From assembly GCA_006176705.1 (NCBI GenBank), contig QRFJ01000082.1:1-64000 (forward strand): 64,000 nucleotides of DNA, written 5' to 3'. Every line of letters starts with the position of its first letter. Positions within the stretch are counted from its first letter, which is position 1. The notes under the pieces were generated by a model. The model did no database searches. It was not told the origin of the DNA and saw only the letters and a program-made list of their open reading frames with translations. The DNA comes from Cocos nucifera (taxonomy: Eukaryota > Streptophyta > Magnoliopsida > Arecales > Arecaceae). A program made the position numbers and the translations under genes. Of the stretch, positions 11,747 to 24,836 are shown piece after piece.

Positions 11747-12245
11747 ACTAGTTGTATCATTTTCAATGCCTTGATGCAGGATGGTGCCTCTATCACTAAT
11801 CTTGCACTATACATGATCAAACTGATAGAGTGATAGAGCAAGCTCGACTTTTTCTTGCATAAGTAGCTTGGCAAAGATGCAATACTGAACTCGCTGCCCA
11901 AGTTCTATCTTTCATTTCTCACTCATTTTAGAATGACAAAACCTAAAGTTGACTACCATGAATTACTGAGGTTGCTTCAGAACTTTGAGAAGGATCACCA
12001 ACTCCATAAGAAGTCGATGAACTTAGTGGGAGGTTTGTCTTCTAGTTCTCGATTCTTTAGAAAAGAAAAATAATAAGAAGAAGAAGGATAAGAAGGTGCA
12101 AGTTCAGACTAGGACATCTGTGCAGGGCCAGACCAGAAAGATCAAGCCCGATAAGAGTCAAGCTAAATGCTTTTTTGCAAGAAGTGGAAGCACTAGAAGA
12201 GGAACTATCTTCAGTATATTGCCTTCCTGGATCTAAATAGATAAA
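11747..12245 (+). pseudogene. Ty1-copia gag, C-terminal part with zinc knuckle
   Basis: Translation with stops gives LMQDGASITNLALYMIKLIE, then SKLDFFLHK, KDAILNSLPKFYLSF and DYHELLRLLQNFEKDH, the usual order of the second half of plant copia gag. A Lys-rich stretch and a degraded CCHC knuckle (CFF.CKKWKH....N, near 12,168-12,205) follow; its final cysteine is lost. This joins the N-terminal piece ending at 7,436, with about 30 codons deleted at the CACTA-2 junction. Confidence 0.75.
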
Positions 12246-13690
12246 GAAAGAAGCAAGTAGTTACTTGACAAGATATTTATATGATAACTCCTTACAATTT
12301 ATCTATTTATGATATTACTGATTGGATATTGGATACCGATAGTTCTTACCATATTTATAATTCATTGCAGGGATTGCAGATCAATAAGAGATTCGAGCAA
12401 GATGAAAGATTTCTGAACATTGGAGATTGAAAATTAGTTTCAGTTCTAGCTTTAGAAATTCTGAAACTTGTATTTGAGTTCCATACTATTGTTCTTAATG
12501 ATTATCATTTTTATCCCAATTTCTTTTTAAATATCATTTTTGTAGGCCTTTTGGTCAAAAATGATTATAAAATTTTAATAAAAAAATAAGTTTATAATAT
12601 CATTATGAATGGTGTTACTATTTTTTATGGACATTTGAACAATAGTGTGTATATGCTATTATAACCTGTTTATGTAGTTTATTCAACTGACAAGCATCCT
12701 AAATTAGATAGTATGTCTAGCACTATAGGCTAGATCACATAAACAAGAACAAGATAAACAAGTTGACTTAAGAGAAAATTCTCAAAGTTAGTGATTGTAA
12801 ATCACTTCCAATCTATATTTTCAATCTTCTTGGTAAAATGACCAAGTCATCTTTTATTGAAAAATGTGAGAGAGCCACTGAGCTCTTAGGTCTAGTATAT
12901 ACTGATGTATATGGACCAATGAGCATAAATGCCAGAGGTGGATATTTCTACTTCATCACTTTCATATATAATCTATCTAGACATGGATATATTTATCTGA
13001 TGAAACACAAGTCAGATTCATTTAAAATATTCAAATGATTCCGAAGTGAAGTAGAAAAATAAACTAGAAAGAGTATTAAAACTCTTCGATCTAATCGAGG
13101 AGGGAATATCTTTTCGATGAATTTTTTTATATATCTAGAAGATAATAGAATTCTCTTTCAATAGACTCCTCCAGGAACACCGTAGCATAATGGTGTGTCT
13201 GAAAGCAGGATTTGAACTCTGCTAGACATGGTCCGAACCATGATGGATTTTGCCAGCTTGCCGATATTCTTCTGAAGATATGCACTCGAATCAGCTTGCT
13301 ATCTATTAAATAAGATTCCAAGTAAATCTATAGTTAAGACTTCATATGAGATATGGATAGGACGTAAGCTAGAACTTTCACACCTTAGAATTTGGGGATG
13401 CCTGGCTTATGTCAAACGGTTAGATATAGATAAATTTGGATCTAGATCTGATAAATGTATATTCATGAGATATCCAAAAGAGACTAAAGGATACTATTTC
13501 TACCATATTGATGTATAAAATATGTTCGTCAGTCTTAAGACAATCTTTTTAGAAAAAAAGTTTCTTGGTGAACGAACTATTGCCTCTATGGTTGAACTTG
13601 ATGAAGTTTAACAAGTAAAAAAATTGATACCTATAGCTGAACCTGAGTTGGATTTGATTAGATCAGATTTGGAGCCTAGTGTACCTATAC
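12246..13690 (+). pseudogene. Ty1-copia protease and integrase region, decayed
   Basis: The protease motif reads WILDTDSSYHIYN near 12,326, so the D-T/S-G triad has lost its glycine. Integrase is clearest at 12,838-13,030, with ELLGLVYTDVYGPM and GGYFYFITFIYNLSRHGYIY, followed by TLRSNRGGNIF and the PPGTP.HNGVSERR segment near 13,165. The C-terminal part (SYEIWIGRKLELSHLRIWGC, 13,342 on) is readable with stops. The protein would cut the polyprotein and insert the cDNA in an active element; here both are broken. Confidence 0.8.
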
Positions 13691-15374
13691 CATTAAGATG
13701 ATTTGGTAGAGTACCGTGCCACATAAATAGATACTCTGATTTCTTGATTCAGGATGGTGATCCCATCAAACTCGATGAGATCGATAAGAATCCAATCACC
13801 TATATGGATACTATGCAGAGATCTAATTATGAGAAATGGCTTGAGACCATAAAATTCAAAATGGAGTCCATGAAGATCAACGATGTGTGGACATTGGTTG
13901 ATCCATCCGAAGGGGTTAAATCCATTAGGTGTAAGTGGATCATCAAAAGGAAGAGGAGTGCAGATGAAAATGTAGAGATTTATAAAGTCCGTATGGTTAC
14001 CAAGGAATATCATCAACATTATGGTATTGATTATGATGAGATGTTCTCTCTTGTGGTAATGCTCAAACCCATTTGGATAATGCTTGCGATAGCTGTCCAT
14101 CTAAATTATGAGATTTGACAGATGGATGTAAAAATAACTTTTCTAAATGGAGAGCTGATCGAAGAGGTATATATGATACAACCTGAGGGGTTCACATTCA
14201 TAGATGAGTCCAAGATATGCAAATTTCAGAGATCCATTTATGGATTGAAGCAGGCATCTCAGAGTTAGAACATGCATTTTGATAAGATGATCAAAATATA
14301 TAGCTTCATTAAGAACGAAGAAGAGCTCTGCATTTACAAATAGATAAATGGTCCAATAGTGGTATTCCTTATCTTGCACATGGATGACATTCTCTTAATA
14401 GAGAATGACATCCCCGCACTGTAGAAAATAAAAGTCTAGTTGTCATTATAATTCTCCATGAAAAACTTGGGTGAAGTATCCTATATCTTAAGGATGAAGA
14501 TCTATAGGGATAGATCTAAAAGGATGCTTAGATTATCCCAGTCCACGTACATAAACACAGTGCTGAAGAGATTCAGCATGGAAAATTTCAAGAAGAGCTA
14601 TCTCCCGATAAGTCATAGAATTTTTCTATCTAAGAAGGATTGTTCGACAACTCCTGAAGAGAGAGTGTATGAGTAGTGTCCCATATGTTTCGGTGATAGG
14701 ATCTATCATATACGTCATGATATGTACAAGATCAGACGTGGCATACTCACTAGGAGTAGTGAGTAGATATTAGTCTGATCCTAGAGAAAATCATTGAAAA
14801 GTGGTTAAAGTCATCTTTAAGTATTTGAGAAATACTAAGGACCAATGGTTGGTTTGTGATGAGTCAGATCTAAAACTTATGGGCTTTACAAACTCCAGCT
14901 TAATCTGACCAAGATGACAGTAGAAGCATATCAGGATATATCTTTACTCTAAATAGTAGAACCATCTATTGGAAGAGTTTTAAGTAGCATACTATGGCAG
15001 ACTCTATTTATGAAGTAGAGTACATCGCAGCATCAGATGCCAGAAAAGAAGCTGTATGGCTGAGAAAGTTTATCACTGAGCTCAAAGTAGCACCCTCCTT
15101 AGATGTCCGATCCTGCTCTACTACGACAGCATTGGTGCCATAGCTCAGGCAAAGAAACCAAAGGCACACTGGCGGACGAAGCACATTCTATGCCACTTTC
15201 ATCTGGTTGAAAAGTTTGTGGATCGAGATGACGTTGATCTTTAAAAGATCGACGAAAAGAAAAACCTGATCGACTTCTTTACTAAAGTTCAGACGATAAA
15301 GGAGTTTGACAACCACAAGTCAAAGATAGATATTAGATACTGTGCCGAGTGGCTTTAGGATAAGCGAAAGTTAT
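13691..15374 (+). pseudogene. Ty1-copia reverse transcriptase and RNase H, decayed
   Basis: Reverse transcriptase blocks are in order: NYEKWLETIKFKMESMKIND and RCKWIIKRKR (13,826-13,955), IYGLKQASQS (near 14,236), and the catalytic box, which reads ILHMDDILLIEND (near 14,370) instead of the usual YVDD. KNLGEVSYILRMKIYRDRSK begins near 14,461. RNase H remnants are AAWSDARKEAVWLRKF-like sequence near 15,030 and the terminal HKSKIDIRYCAEWL before the LTR. Many stop codons and at least one frameshift show that it is not functional. Confidence 0.85.
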
Positions 15375-17854
15375 TGTAAAAATATCCCAAAGCCAATCAT
15401 CAGTCTGTTGATGATTGAGCTATATTATAATTATAATTGATTCATTAATTAATAAAATATATTTTTGATATTTTTATCATAAGTTTTTTATCTTCTAACA
15501 AACTCCATTGTTGTGATGAAGTTCTTAGGACTATATAGATTCGATAAAGAGAGGATTTATCGATTAATCCTTAAAACTGTTCACGATCAAATGATAGGCT
15601 GTTAATTAGGACGACAGCATCTATCGAGCATAGATTGATGTATGCCATATAGGTTGGTTGTCCTCTTAACCAAAAAGTGTGGAGACACTGGTATGACATA
15701 GAGATGAGATGTAGGGGTACATCATCACGGAACATGACCAACTCCAAAGCATTCTACTGTTGAGAATATCTCTGATGGGATATAGGTATAAGTGTTCCTT
15801 AGATCTGAGATCACCTCAGTGGCTTGCAAGCAACTCACTATACTTTGGCATGGGACTAACTAAATTTCTAATTTAGTAACGAAAAGCTTTTGGGCACAGT
15901 CAAGTACTTGCGAAGTCGATGTGTGATCAAAATGGAATTAATCATTCTAAGAGTTGGAGAAAATGTATCACTGTATTTTAATATAGCAAAACCTTGGTCA
16001 GGATAATCCATGAGATGGATTTGGTATTTTGAAATATAATGTGGATAGCTTGATCAGAGTTGACAGTTTAACTCTAAGATGTCCTACAAATATTTTGGTC
16101 AAGAGGATGAATTATATGAAAACTATATCTACATTGATTCTAAGAATGTTGTTCTACACATTTGACCTATCCAGCCATTGGATACTATTGCTAGATGGTT
16201 ACTTTGATTGATACAAGAATTTGTTCTTGTGCTGCCAACTTAGGTTCGAACCTATGGGATCACACATATTAGAGTTCACAATCTGATCAGATAGTTAATC
16301 AACGATTGAGAATCATTCTAAGATTAAATGATCAATACGATTGGTGTTTGACCTAGTACAATTATTGCAAGAGGATCGATTAGTAATTTGATTGCTAATT
16401 GGCTTAATTTGATTAAGCCAGAGGGTTGATACTAAGTTTAATTAAATATAATTTAATTATATTTGATTTGGACCTGATTAGATCAAGTCTAATTGATTTA
16501 TTGGATAAGCCAAGTGCAAGAAAGAACTAATCCTAGTTCAACTAGGACTTGGATCAACCTAATTTTCTAATTTAATTAAAAAATTAAATTAAAATTAAAT
16601 CTAATTTAATTAAATCCTCAATTAGATTAGGATCTAACTTAAATAGGTTGAGTTAATTTTGGTTTGATTTGGTTTGAGAAATCATATTTGACCAAGTCAA
16701 ATATGGAATCTTAGTAAGACTAGGATCCATCTTGCACCACCTATATCCCATGCCTCCCCATGCCCACTCTTCCTTTATTTTTGGTGACAAATCTTCTCTC
16801 TTTGGTCTTCATGCACACCCTCTCCTCTCCTCTTTTTCTCATATAGCAATTAGTTGTGGATCGGATCAAAAGCAGGAAGTTTGAATTTGATTTGAATTAC
16901 CTTTGAATAGAGTTTTAGGAAACTAAAACTCCTTCCATGCATGCCGCACTCCTCTCCCTACTTTCTCTCTATTTTATTTGGTGGAAAAGAAGGAGTTTTG
17001 TGCAACAATTGGAGGTGGCCCATGCCTAAAACAAAGGAGGGGGAGTCCAAGTGTTGGGCACCCCAACTAGTTGCCATATTTGTTCTTTCCTAGTCTAAGA
17101 ATTTGACCCAACAAGGACTCCTCTATATCTCATTATATAGAATGAATTTTGAGTTGATTTTTGGACATATTCCAAATATTAGAGAGGGCTTTTGGGCATG
17201 TGAATACCAAGGTAAGAGACCTATTGGGCATTGGGTTTTCATAGACACTAATCTAGGTGTTTAGGTGAGAGAACAGAGAAGAAGAAGAGAGTCTTCTTCT
17301 AGGATTGCTTTGTTCTTCTCTTCTCCTCTTTTTTTTTTGAGATTATTTGAGAGTGTCTCAGATCTGAAATTTCTTCTCTTTCTTCTATTCTTTGGAGGAG
17401 TCTAAATCTAGAAGAAGAAAGCATCGGATCGACTGTCGAAGAAGGATCAGCACAGTACTAGCATATTATGCTGATTTTCTGCATAGAATTTTTGATCGGA
17501 GTTCGTGGGCTCATGTGGACATATCTTAGTGTCCGAACATGTGTGTGGCTCAGAGCATCATCCTCAAGCTTGGATCAATAAGTTAAAATGTCTAACTTAC
17601 ACAGATAATATAGAGTTGATCTATTATTACATACTTGCATTGATGTAGTATAGATGCATGTTGATATGATCAATATATTTTTTTATATATTTTTAATTTT
17701 TTATTTAATCTCATGCCATAATCATATAATAGAATCTTAGATCTAGAGATTCTCTATCTTTTATAAATAAATTTTGATTTATTTTAGTCTTTTGTTGCTC
17801 GATCTTAAAAAAGTTTCAAGATCTAGTCCTAAAATTCTAGATCTGATTCCTTCA
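15375..17854 (+). mobile_element. 3' LTR of the copia element
   Basis: Begins with TGTAAAAATATCCCAAAGCC right after the RNase H end, in the usual plant copia position, and is shared up to about 16,920 with the inverted fragment at 4,675-6,226. It includes a TATA-like TATATCTCATTATATAGAA near 17,125 and a transcribed-looking region with AG-rich runs. The exact 3' end is uncertain: LINE coding starts by about 17,860, and the nearest CA dinucleotide is at 17,853-17,854. Confidence 0.75.
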
Positions 17855-17859
17855 GAGGG

Positions 17860-19258
17860 TAGAGCTTGAGCCTTACTGGCTAACTCCAGAGAGCCTGCCT
17901 TTGTCGTATCTACATTTTGCATATGATTGTCTGCTTATTGATCGAGCATCACTTTATAATGCAAGGCGCTTGGCAACCATTGTGGACTCAATGGCTAGCT
18001 AGCCATTAGGTTCAGTCCCAAGACTCAGGTCCGAGTGAAGCAGGCGTTTCGGAACAGACAGAGGATCTCCAAGAAGGTGATGCCCCTTATCTACCTGGAA
18101 GTCCCTATCATAAGGTGAAGACTTCAGAGGGTGGAGTGTAGACATTTGGAGTAGAGGGTCCATGCGCATCTCGATGGCTGATAGGCTAGCACCCTCTTTA
18201 TGATGGGCAGAACCATCCTGTTGAGATCAGTGCTAAGTTCCATGCCAGTCTACCTCTTGGCGAATACCATAGTGCCTTGCTCTACTATTAGGATTCTTGA
18301 GCAATAATTCCAGACCTTCCTTTAGGATACTCATCAGGGAGGTCGTGGAGTTCACTTGCTCTCCTAAGATACTATGTGCTAGTCGACCCGTGATGGTGGC
18401 CTTGGGATCTAGTTCCTTTTGCTTAGAAGAGAGGCCATGATTGCTAGACATGCGCTCAGATTTCTCACTCAGCCTAACTACTTTTAGAGCAAGATGATGC
18501 AGGCTCGTTACGGCCACTAAAGCTCGAGGTTCCAAATTCAGAGTGAGCATAGATGCTTCTTTTTATGAACAAAGATCTGTGCCCGTAGCCCGAACCTTAT
18601 GGCTCAGGTCAAGTGGTTGATCGAAGATGGTGCCACGGTTGATGTGAGCTAAGATTCCTAGATTTTTAGCTTACCTCTCTCATGTTGGCCAACTTATATC
18701 AGCATGGAGGTAGATGACCATCTATAGATTTGCAAGTTGATCATTACCGATGGGACTGGCTGGAGGATTGAGGTTGTCACCAGTCTTTTTGGTGGGCTGC
18801 TTGCTGACATAATTCTCACCATTCTGATTCCTCTTTATCAGAGTCAGGATTGAAGGGTGTAGGGTCGATCTTACTGCCCCAGGTTGCTGACCAGAGATCT
18901 TGTCAACATGAGCAAATTGGTGCCGACTAGGAGGATTGACATAGCTTGGATATGGAGGGTAGAGGCTCACCCTAGGATCAAACTGTTTCTCTAGAAGGTT
19001 GCCTGGGATAGGCTCTCGACGCGTACTCTTCTTGAAGGGAGAGGCATGGAGATTCTGATCATCTACCCAATCTATAGCTTGGAGGAGTCCATGGAGCATG
19101 CACTCTTTTGCGATCTTAGAGCAGAGTTGATTTGGAGGATGGCGGGCGTTTAGTCATAAGGAGAAGGCGATGGCCCATAGATCCCCCTCCTTTTGGATTC
19201 TATCCATCCAAGTGCTTGTCACAATAGGCCTAGAAACTGCTATTTGGTCTACATAGCC
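17860..19258 (+). pseudogene. LINE reverse transcriptase, C-terminal half with zf-RVT domain (piece 1 of 3)
   Basis: The frame (with stops) gives ELEPYWLTPESLPLSYLHFA, then YDCLL, so the catalytic FADD is altered to FAYD. Then come ASLYNARRLATIV, a segment ending MMGRTILLRSVLS with VYLLANTIV (18,200-18,275), GGLGI and LLLRREAMIARHALRF (18,390-18,465), and the zf-RVT region WIWRVEAHPRIKLFL.KVAWD followed by EGRGMEILI (18,940-19,060). This is the order of plant non-LTR (L1-like) elements. The upstream endonuclease part is absent. The text breaks at GLETAIWST (19,225-19,250), where CACTA-B begins. Confidence 0.8.
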
Positions 19259-19924
19259 TACATAATAAGAAAATAGAGCATTAGCAACGACATTTTTGCC
19301 ATCACTAATAATCAATATTAGCGATGAAATTAGTGATGGCAAAATTATCATCGCTAATAATCTTTTTTACTGACAGCTTTAACGATGAAAGTTTAGTCAT
19401 CGCTAATAGTTATTAGCAACGATAGTGGCGATGGCAACGCCGTCGCTATAGGTATCAGCAATAATATTAGCGATGGCAGTTAGCCATCGCTAATACTAAA
19501 TAATTTTATTTTTTAATTAAATTTTATTATTATTAGCAATGGTAGATAATTATTAGCGACGATATTTTACCATCACTAATAAAAATAATTTTATTTTTTT
19601 AAAATTTGGTTGTAGAATTATTAATAATAAAATTATATTATTAGTGACAAAAAAAGTTGTTGCTAATATTAATAATTTTTTAAAAAAAATTTAAAAATTA
19701 ATTAAATATTTTTAAAAAATTATTAATGATGGCAAATTAAGCCGTCGCTAATAACCATCATTAATTAATTAATTTAATTATAATTATAATCAATATTTTA
19801 AAAAAAATTAAATTTATTAGTGATGGCTTTTTTATCGCTAATAGTCAAAAGTCTGTTGCTAATACGCATTAGTGACGGCAAAAATACCATTGCTAAATAT
19901 CATCGCTAGTTTTAAATTTTTTTT

Positions 19925-20885
19925 TCTAAATATGTATAGTTTTAAAATTTAAAGTTCATATTCACCGTTCATTATCTAAATAATTATTATTAGAGTATCA
20001 TCATAAAATACTATCTTGATCTGATAGCCCTAACTATGTCGATCAATAAAATTTAATTTCAACGACTATAAATGATCGCTTGATAATTTGATAGATAGAA
20101 ATCACTGATGAATTCAAAAATTTATAATGATGATTTTAATGATATTTGTAGCATACTATCAATTTTTTTTCAATCGGATATTATTATCATGATTAATTTA
20201 GTACAGAATGATTTGAACCGTTAAATAAAAAATGAGTGATCAAAAGGCCAAATGGCATCCGATTATGAGATATTTTTTTAGAAAAATGATCTTTGCTACT
20301 ATTTTGATCATTTATACAGTGGTGATCATAAAATACAAATCATGCATATATGAACGATCCAAAATTATATGACTCTTAATACTTATTCTTGAAGTTCTTA
20401 AGTAATTATACTTATGCTTTTGTAAAATCTGCTTAATATGAATGGTTCATATACATGTAGTCTAAATTTTAGGATCACTACTGTACCAATAATTAAAGTA
20501 GTAGCAAAGATCATTTATCTAAAAAATTATCTTAATCGAATATTGTTTAGCCTTTTGCTCACTCATTTTTTATTTAACGGCCAAAATTATCCTATGCTAA
20601 ATTGATCATGATAGTGATGTCTGATTGAAGTAAAATTTTGATCATATACTAAAAATATCATTGAGATCATTGTTATAAATTTTTGAATCCATCGGTGGTC
20701 TCTATCTATCAGATCATCAAGTGATCATTCGTGGCCATCAAAATCAAATTTTATTGATCGATATAGCTAGGACTATCGAATCGAGGTGGTCTTTTGTGAT
20801 GATACTCTAATGATAATTATTTAGATAATGAATAATAAAAATAGACTTTAAATTCTAAAATTATATCATATTTAGAAAAAAATTT
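19925..20885. repeat. Imperfect palindrome module (copy in CACTA-B)
   Basis: Arms start with TCTAAATATGTATAGTTTT and end with the reverse complement of the same region at about 20,885. The words CTAAATAATTATTATTAGAG, ATCTGATAGCCCTAAC and TTGTAGCATACTATC are mirrored on both sides of a centre near 20,390. By eye it is clearly homologous over its whole length to the copies at 3,400, 26,612 and 58,640, although the flanking subterminal repeats belong to a different family. Confidence 0.85.
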
Positions 20886-21129
20886 AAAAAAATATTAATG
20901 ATGGATTTTTTACCGACAGCATTAGCAACAACAAGCTTTCCATCACTAATAAAAAAAATTAATTATCTGATAAAAATATTAGTGATGGATTTTTATTTTT
21001 AGCAATGGAGTTCCATCGCTGATGCTTTTACCAATGGCACTAATGATGGCAAGTTTGTCGTCGCTAATAGTTTGCAACTTCAAATCAACTGAGAGAAAAA
21101 AGTTTGGCTCCCACGCTCATTCTCTTTCG

Positions 21130-21790
21130 TTCCCGCCCCTCATCCTCCTCTCACCGACATCCAAACCTCCATCACCCCCTAACCCTCCTTTCCTCCCTCC
21201 CCATCCCATTCCTCCGACATCCCGCGGTCAAGTTCTTCCTCTCCTCTCTTTCTCTATCCCTCCACTATCGGAGCCCCACCTCTCCTCCCTTCCTCCATCT
21301 CACTACCATCGGAGCCCTCTCCTCTCTTCCTCCATTCTACCACCATCGAAGCCCTCCTTCTCCTCCATCCCACCATCATCGGAGCCCTCCCTCTCCTTTC
21401 TTCCTCCATCCCAACACCGCTAGAGCCCTTCCTCTCCTCCATCCCGCCACCATCGACACCACTAGAGCCCTCCCTCTCCTCCGTCCTACCACCGTTGGAG
21501 CCCTCCCTCTCCTTCCTTCCTCCATCTCACCACCATCAGAGCCCTTCCTCTCCTCCCTTCCTTCGTTCCACCACTCCTTCCTCTATCTCTCCACCTTTGG
21601 AGCCCTCCCTTCCCTCCTTTCCTCCGTCCTGACACCATTGAAGCCCTCCCTCCCATCGTCGGTCACCGCCTGTGCGACGGCTCATGGGCCCCTCCTACCT
21701 CCTAGTCCGTAGTGCATCCTCTTGCTCCATCGATCCTTCCTGAGCTTGTCCGAGAACTCTCCTCCCCCGGCCCATCACCCCCCTCCAGTG
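21130..21790. repeat. C-rich low-complexity block of CACTA-B with CCATCGGAGCCCTCC-type tandem repeat
   Basis: Irregular 24-36-base units built from CACCATCGGAGCCCTCCC and CTCTCCTTCCTTCCTCC words. Pro/Ser/His-rich frames of 133 and 202 codons cross it in two phases. It occupies the same slot as the GA/CT-rich blocks of the other CACTA elements, with unrelated unit sequence. I treat it as repeat, not protein. Confidence 0.7.
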
Positions 21791-22614
21791 AAAAAGTAAA
21801 TCCGTGAACATTTCTTTTTATTAAGCATGTTTTGTATTTGGACTCGAGCTGTTCATTCAATTTTAACCAACCCAAATTGATCCGACCTAAAAATCAAATA
21901 ATAGAAAAATAAAATAAAAATGCACCGAAATAAGAAAGGAACCAAAACCAAAATCAAATCAAGAATTTCGATTTGATTCAATTTTTTAATTTTTTATAAT
22001 TTTATTCATTTTTAATTATCTATTTTTGATAAAATATATTCAAATAATTATTATCGATTCATTGTTAGCTTGTTATATTATATTTAATTAAATTCAAGAT
22101 ATGTTAAATTTATTGATTGATAATTTCTTACATTAAAAATTAATAATTGATAAATATTGATACATTGATAATTGATAAATCATAAGTCGATAATATTTGA
22201 TTGTAAATTGGTCACTAAATTATTAATGATCAATTTTATTTTTTAGTGATTGATTTTTTGGTCGCTAAAATTCTATTTTTTTATAATGAATTTCACTTCA
22301 TCCATCTTTTTTTTAGTTTGTTTAATCATTCATTTTACTTTATATTTCCTCATTATTTTTAAAAAAAACTAACTTCTCTTTCCTTGTATAGAGCTAAGAT
22401 AGTATTATCATCGAAGAAAAAAATGCATATCAGATAATTTAACTTTAAACAATTTATTTTTTTGCTATAATAATTATTTTATTTAATTATAATATGTATG
22501 TAAGTTTGTAACATGGAAATATAATATTTACTTTTTGATTTTCAATACAACGAAGAAAACAGTTATAAAAAATTTGATCAATATATAAGTTTCTAAAATA
22601 ATATTATATATCAT

Positions 22615-24215
22615 ATATCAGGACCCACGGCTATGTGACCAGCTGGGCTCGTTGTTTCAGCCATCATATCAAGTGATTCTATTAGTAAACTATTTTACTT
22701 ATTTTAAGTTTTCATATTTAAAAGCTTTACATATTTAGACTAAGCTTGAGTCGAGAAAGAGGATTTAGGTACTAAAAATTTAATCCAATCATTCAATTGA
22801 TGGGCCAGAGTTATCTATAGTTTCGTATCATCGAATAAAATATGTAGGAATAATCTATTCGAAAATCGAAGGAGGAAATCGAAAGATACACCTCCATATT
22901 GAAATATACATCTCTATATCGAAACTTATGAATAGTATTTTATTTTTCTTCATTTTAAGATGCTGAAATATCCAGCTCTCATCCACCAGCTGTTAAAGAT
23001 GAGCAGAAGGATGAGCAGAATGTTACTTAATTTTTTTTTTATTTGTATATAATTTTGATACCCCATTATTTTATGTGTCCTAGTGGAGCAATGAGAAGTA
23101 CGCCAGTAGGTGGCAGAGGGCCCGGTAGAATCGAGCTACCCAGCAAGATCTGATCAAGCACACGAGCGACTCCATCGACACATATATTATGACTGACAGA
23201 CTATTAAAAAATCTATACCAAAATTCTTTACTAGAATTATAAAAATTCTTATATATATGCTTTGAATAATTTAATTTTATTATTTACTAATTATAGATAT
23301 GGTAACTTAATCATCTACCAAGCTAGCTATAGTTGTGGAAGGCCACACGCAGGTCTAGAAGAATTGATGATTATTTAGATTCTAGGTCATGACAGATCGC
23401 GCTAAGAATTTCAAACTATATTTATTAAGTTGTTATAGGATCTGATATATATATATATATTAGATCTAAAATATTTCTAAACTATGTAGATGAATTACAT
23501 GGAGTACATCATTATGCGGTATGGTGATGATCCATCCACTTAGTCCACCCTTGACCTTAAGAGATGGCTCAAGGTCACCGAAGGGGTGAGTAGGAGCTGG
23601 GTCATAAAATTTGGCCATAGCTTCGAACCTCCAGTAACAATTCTCTTTGACATCCTCACAGGCCTCGACATCTCATATTTGGAGCGATGTCCATGTGAAG
23701 GAGGTTGTGCAGAAGCTTCTAAGCCAGCAACCTTAGAGCATCTAAAATGTCGTCCATGATGCGGTCATGGAGGATCTTCAGGATCCACGACTGAGCGACC
23801 AGCTAGGCTCGTTGTTCTAGCCATCTCATCAAGTAATTCTATTGGTAAATTCTTTTACTTATTTTAAGTTTTCATATTTAGAAGCTTCACATATTTAGAT
23901 TAGGCTTGAATCGAAAAAGAAGATCTAAGAGCTAAAAATTCAATCTAACCATCCAATTAATGAGCTGGAGGTGTCTATAGTTCCGCATCATAGAATGAAA
24001 TGTGTAGAAATAATTTATTTGATAATCAGAGAAGAGTATCAAAAGATATATCTTCGTATCGAAAGATACGCCTCCGTATCGAAACTTATGAATAATGTTT
24101 TATTTTCATTTCAAAATGCTGGGATATCCAGCTCTCATCCACCAGCTACTGAAAATGAGTATGAGGATGAAGAATAGGAGGACGAGGAGGACATTACCTG
24201 ATTTTTTTTATTTGT
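22615..24215 (+). pseudogene. TNPA-like gene remnant of CACTA-B with a duplicated 3' segment
   Basis: Around 23,085-23,190 the frame reads EKYASRWQRAR, NRATQQDLIKHTSDSIDTYI, resembling the asparagine/arginine and H-T-G-S stretch of Transposase_24 proteins. Next comes a plausible exon, MNYMEYIIMRYGDDPST through WLKVTEGVSRSWVIKFGHSF (23,490-23,630). A roughly 420-base segment is present twice in the same orientation, at 22,615-23,030 and 23,780-24,190; each begins with GACCAGCTGGGCTCGTT-like sequence and ends with the C-terminal exon SSHPPATENEYEDEE-like. Stops make it non-functional; class assignment is tentative. Confidence 0.5.
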
Positions 24216-24836
24216 ATATAATTTTGATGCTTGTAAACTAATATCTCAACCTAAAATTATATAATTTATATTTTTAATATAATATAATTAATTTTATATT
24301 TATGATTATATTAAATAGTTATTATCTTTTTTAATAAATTTTAAAAAATATTATTATTTATTAGCAGGTTTTAAATTATTTAATTATATTTTTTAAAAAA
24401 ATAAAAATTATTAGTGATGGCATTAGTAATGATAGATTGCCTTTGCTAATAATTTTTTAATTTTAAAAATAAAAAAGATATTATCATTGATATTAATGAT
24501 AAAATTATCGTCACTAATAGTTTTTGAGTTTTGTATAAAAAATTTGAAAATTATTAGCGATGACATTAGCAACAAAAATACTATCGCTAATAGATTTTTA
24601 TCAATTTAATTAATAAAAATTAAAATTTTTAGCGATAACATTTTTATTGCTAATATCATCGCTAATTAGTTATTAGCAATGATAATAGTTATCATCACTA
24701 ATAATAATAATTAGTGATAAGAATTTTTCAGATTGGATTTTATGATAGTGTTAGCGATGGCAAGGTTATTAGTGATGGCATATGGACTATTAGTGATGGC
24801 GTTTAGCTGTCGCTAATAGTCAGAATTCTTATAGTA

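Larger units (their letters stand above)
19259..24836 (+). mobile_element. CACTA-B, CACTA-like element of a second family, inserted in the LINE
   Basis: Ends are TACATAATAAGAAAATAG (left) and, read inward from the right, TACTATAAGAATTCTGAC; both resemble a CACTATAAGAA terminus with the first C changed to T. Subterminal repeats are ATTAGCGATGGC/GCCATCGCTAAT words at 19,290-19,910, 20,890-21,070 and 24,405-24,810. Inside are a palindrome, a Pro/Ser-coding C-rich block and a decayed TNPA-like gene. Removing it joins GLETAIWST to IWLSRNSLIF in the LINE, a continuous LINE reading. A 3-bp target duplication cannot be fixed exactly, so boundaries are good to a few bases. Confidence 0.8.

Noticed and set aside
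13127..13321. Minus-strand 64-codon frame
   Set aside because: Antisense to the copia integrase region with the PPGTP.HNGVSE motif on the plus strand.
18233..19099. Minus-strand frames of 105 and 125 codons
   Set aside because: Antisense shadows of the LINE reverse transcriptase/zf-RVT reading, which has recognisable motifs on the plus strand.
21022..21712. 133- and 202-codon Pro/Ser-rich frames
   Set aside because: Tandem C-rich repeat inside CACTA-B with no domain; frames exist only because of repeat composition.
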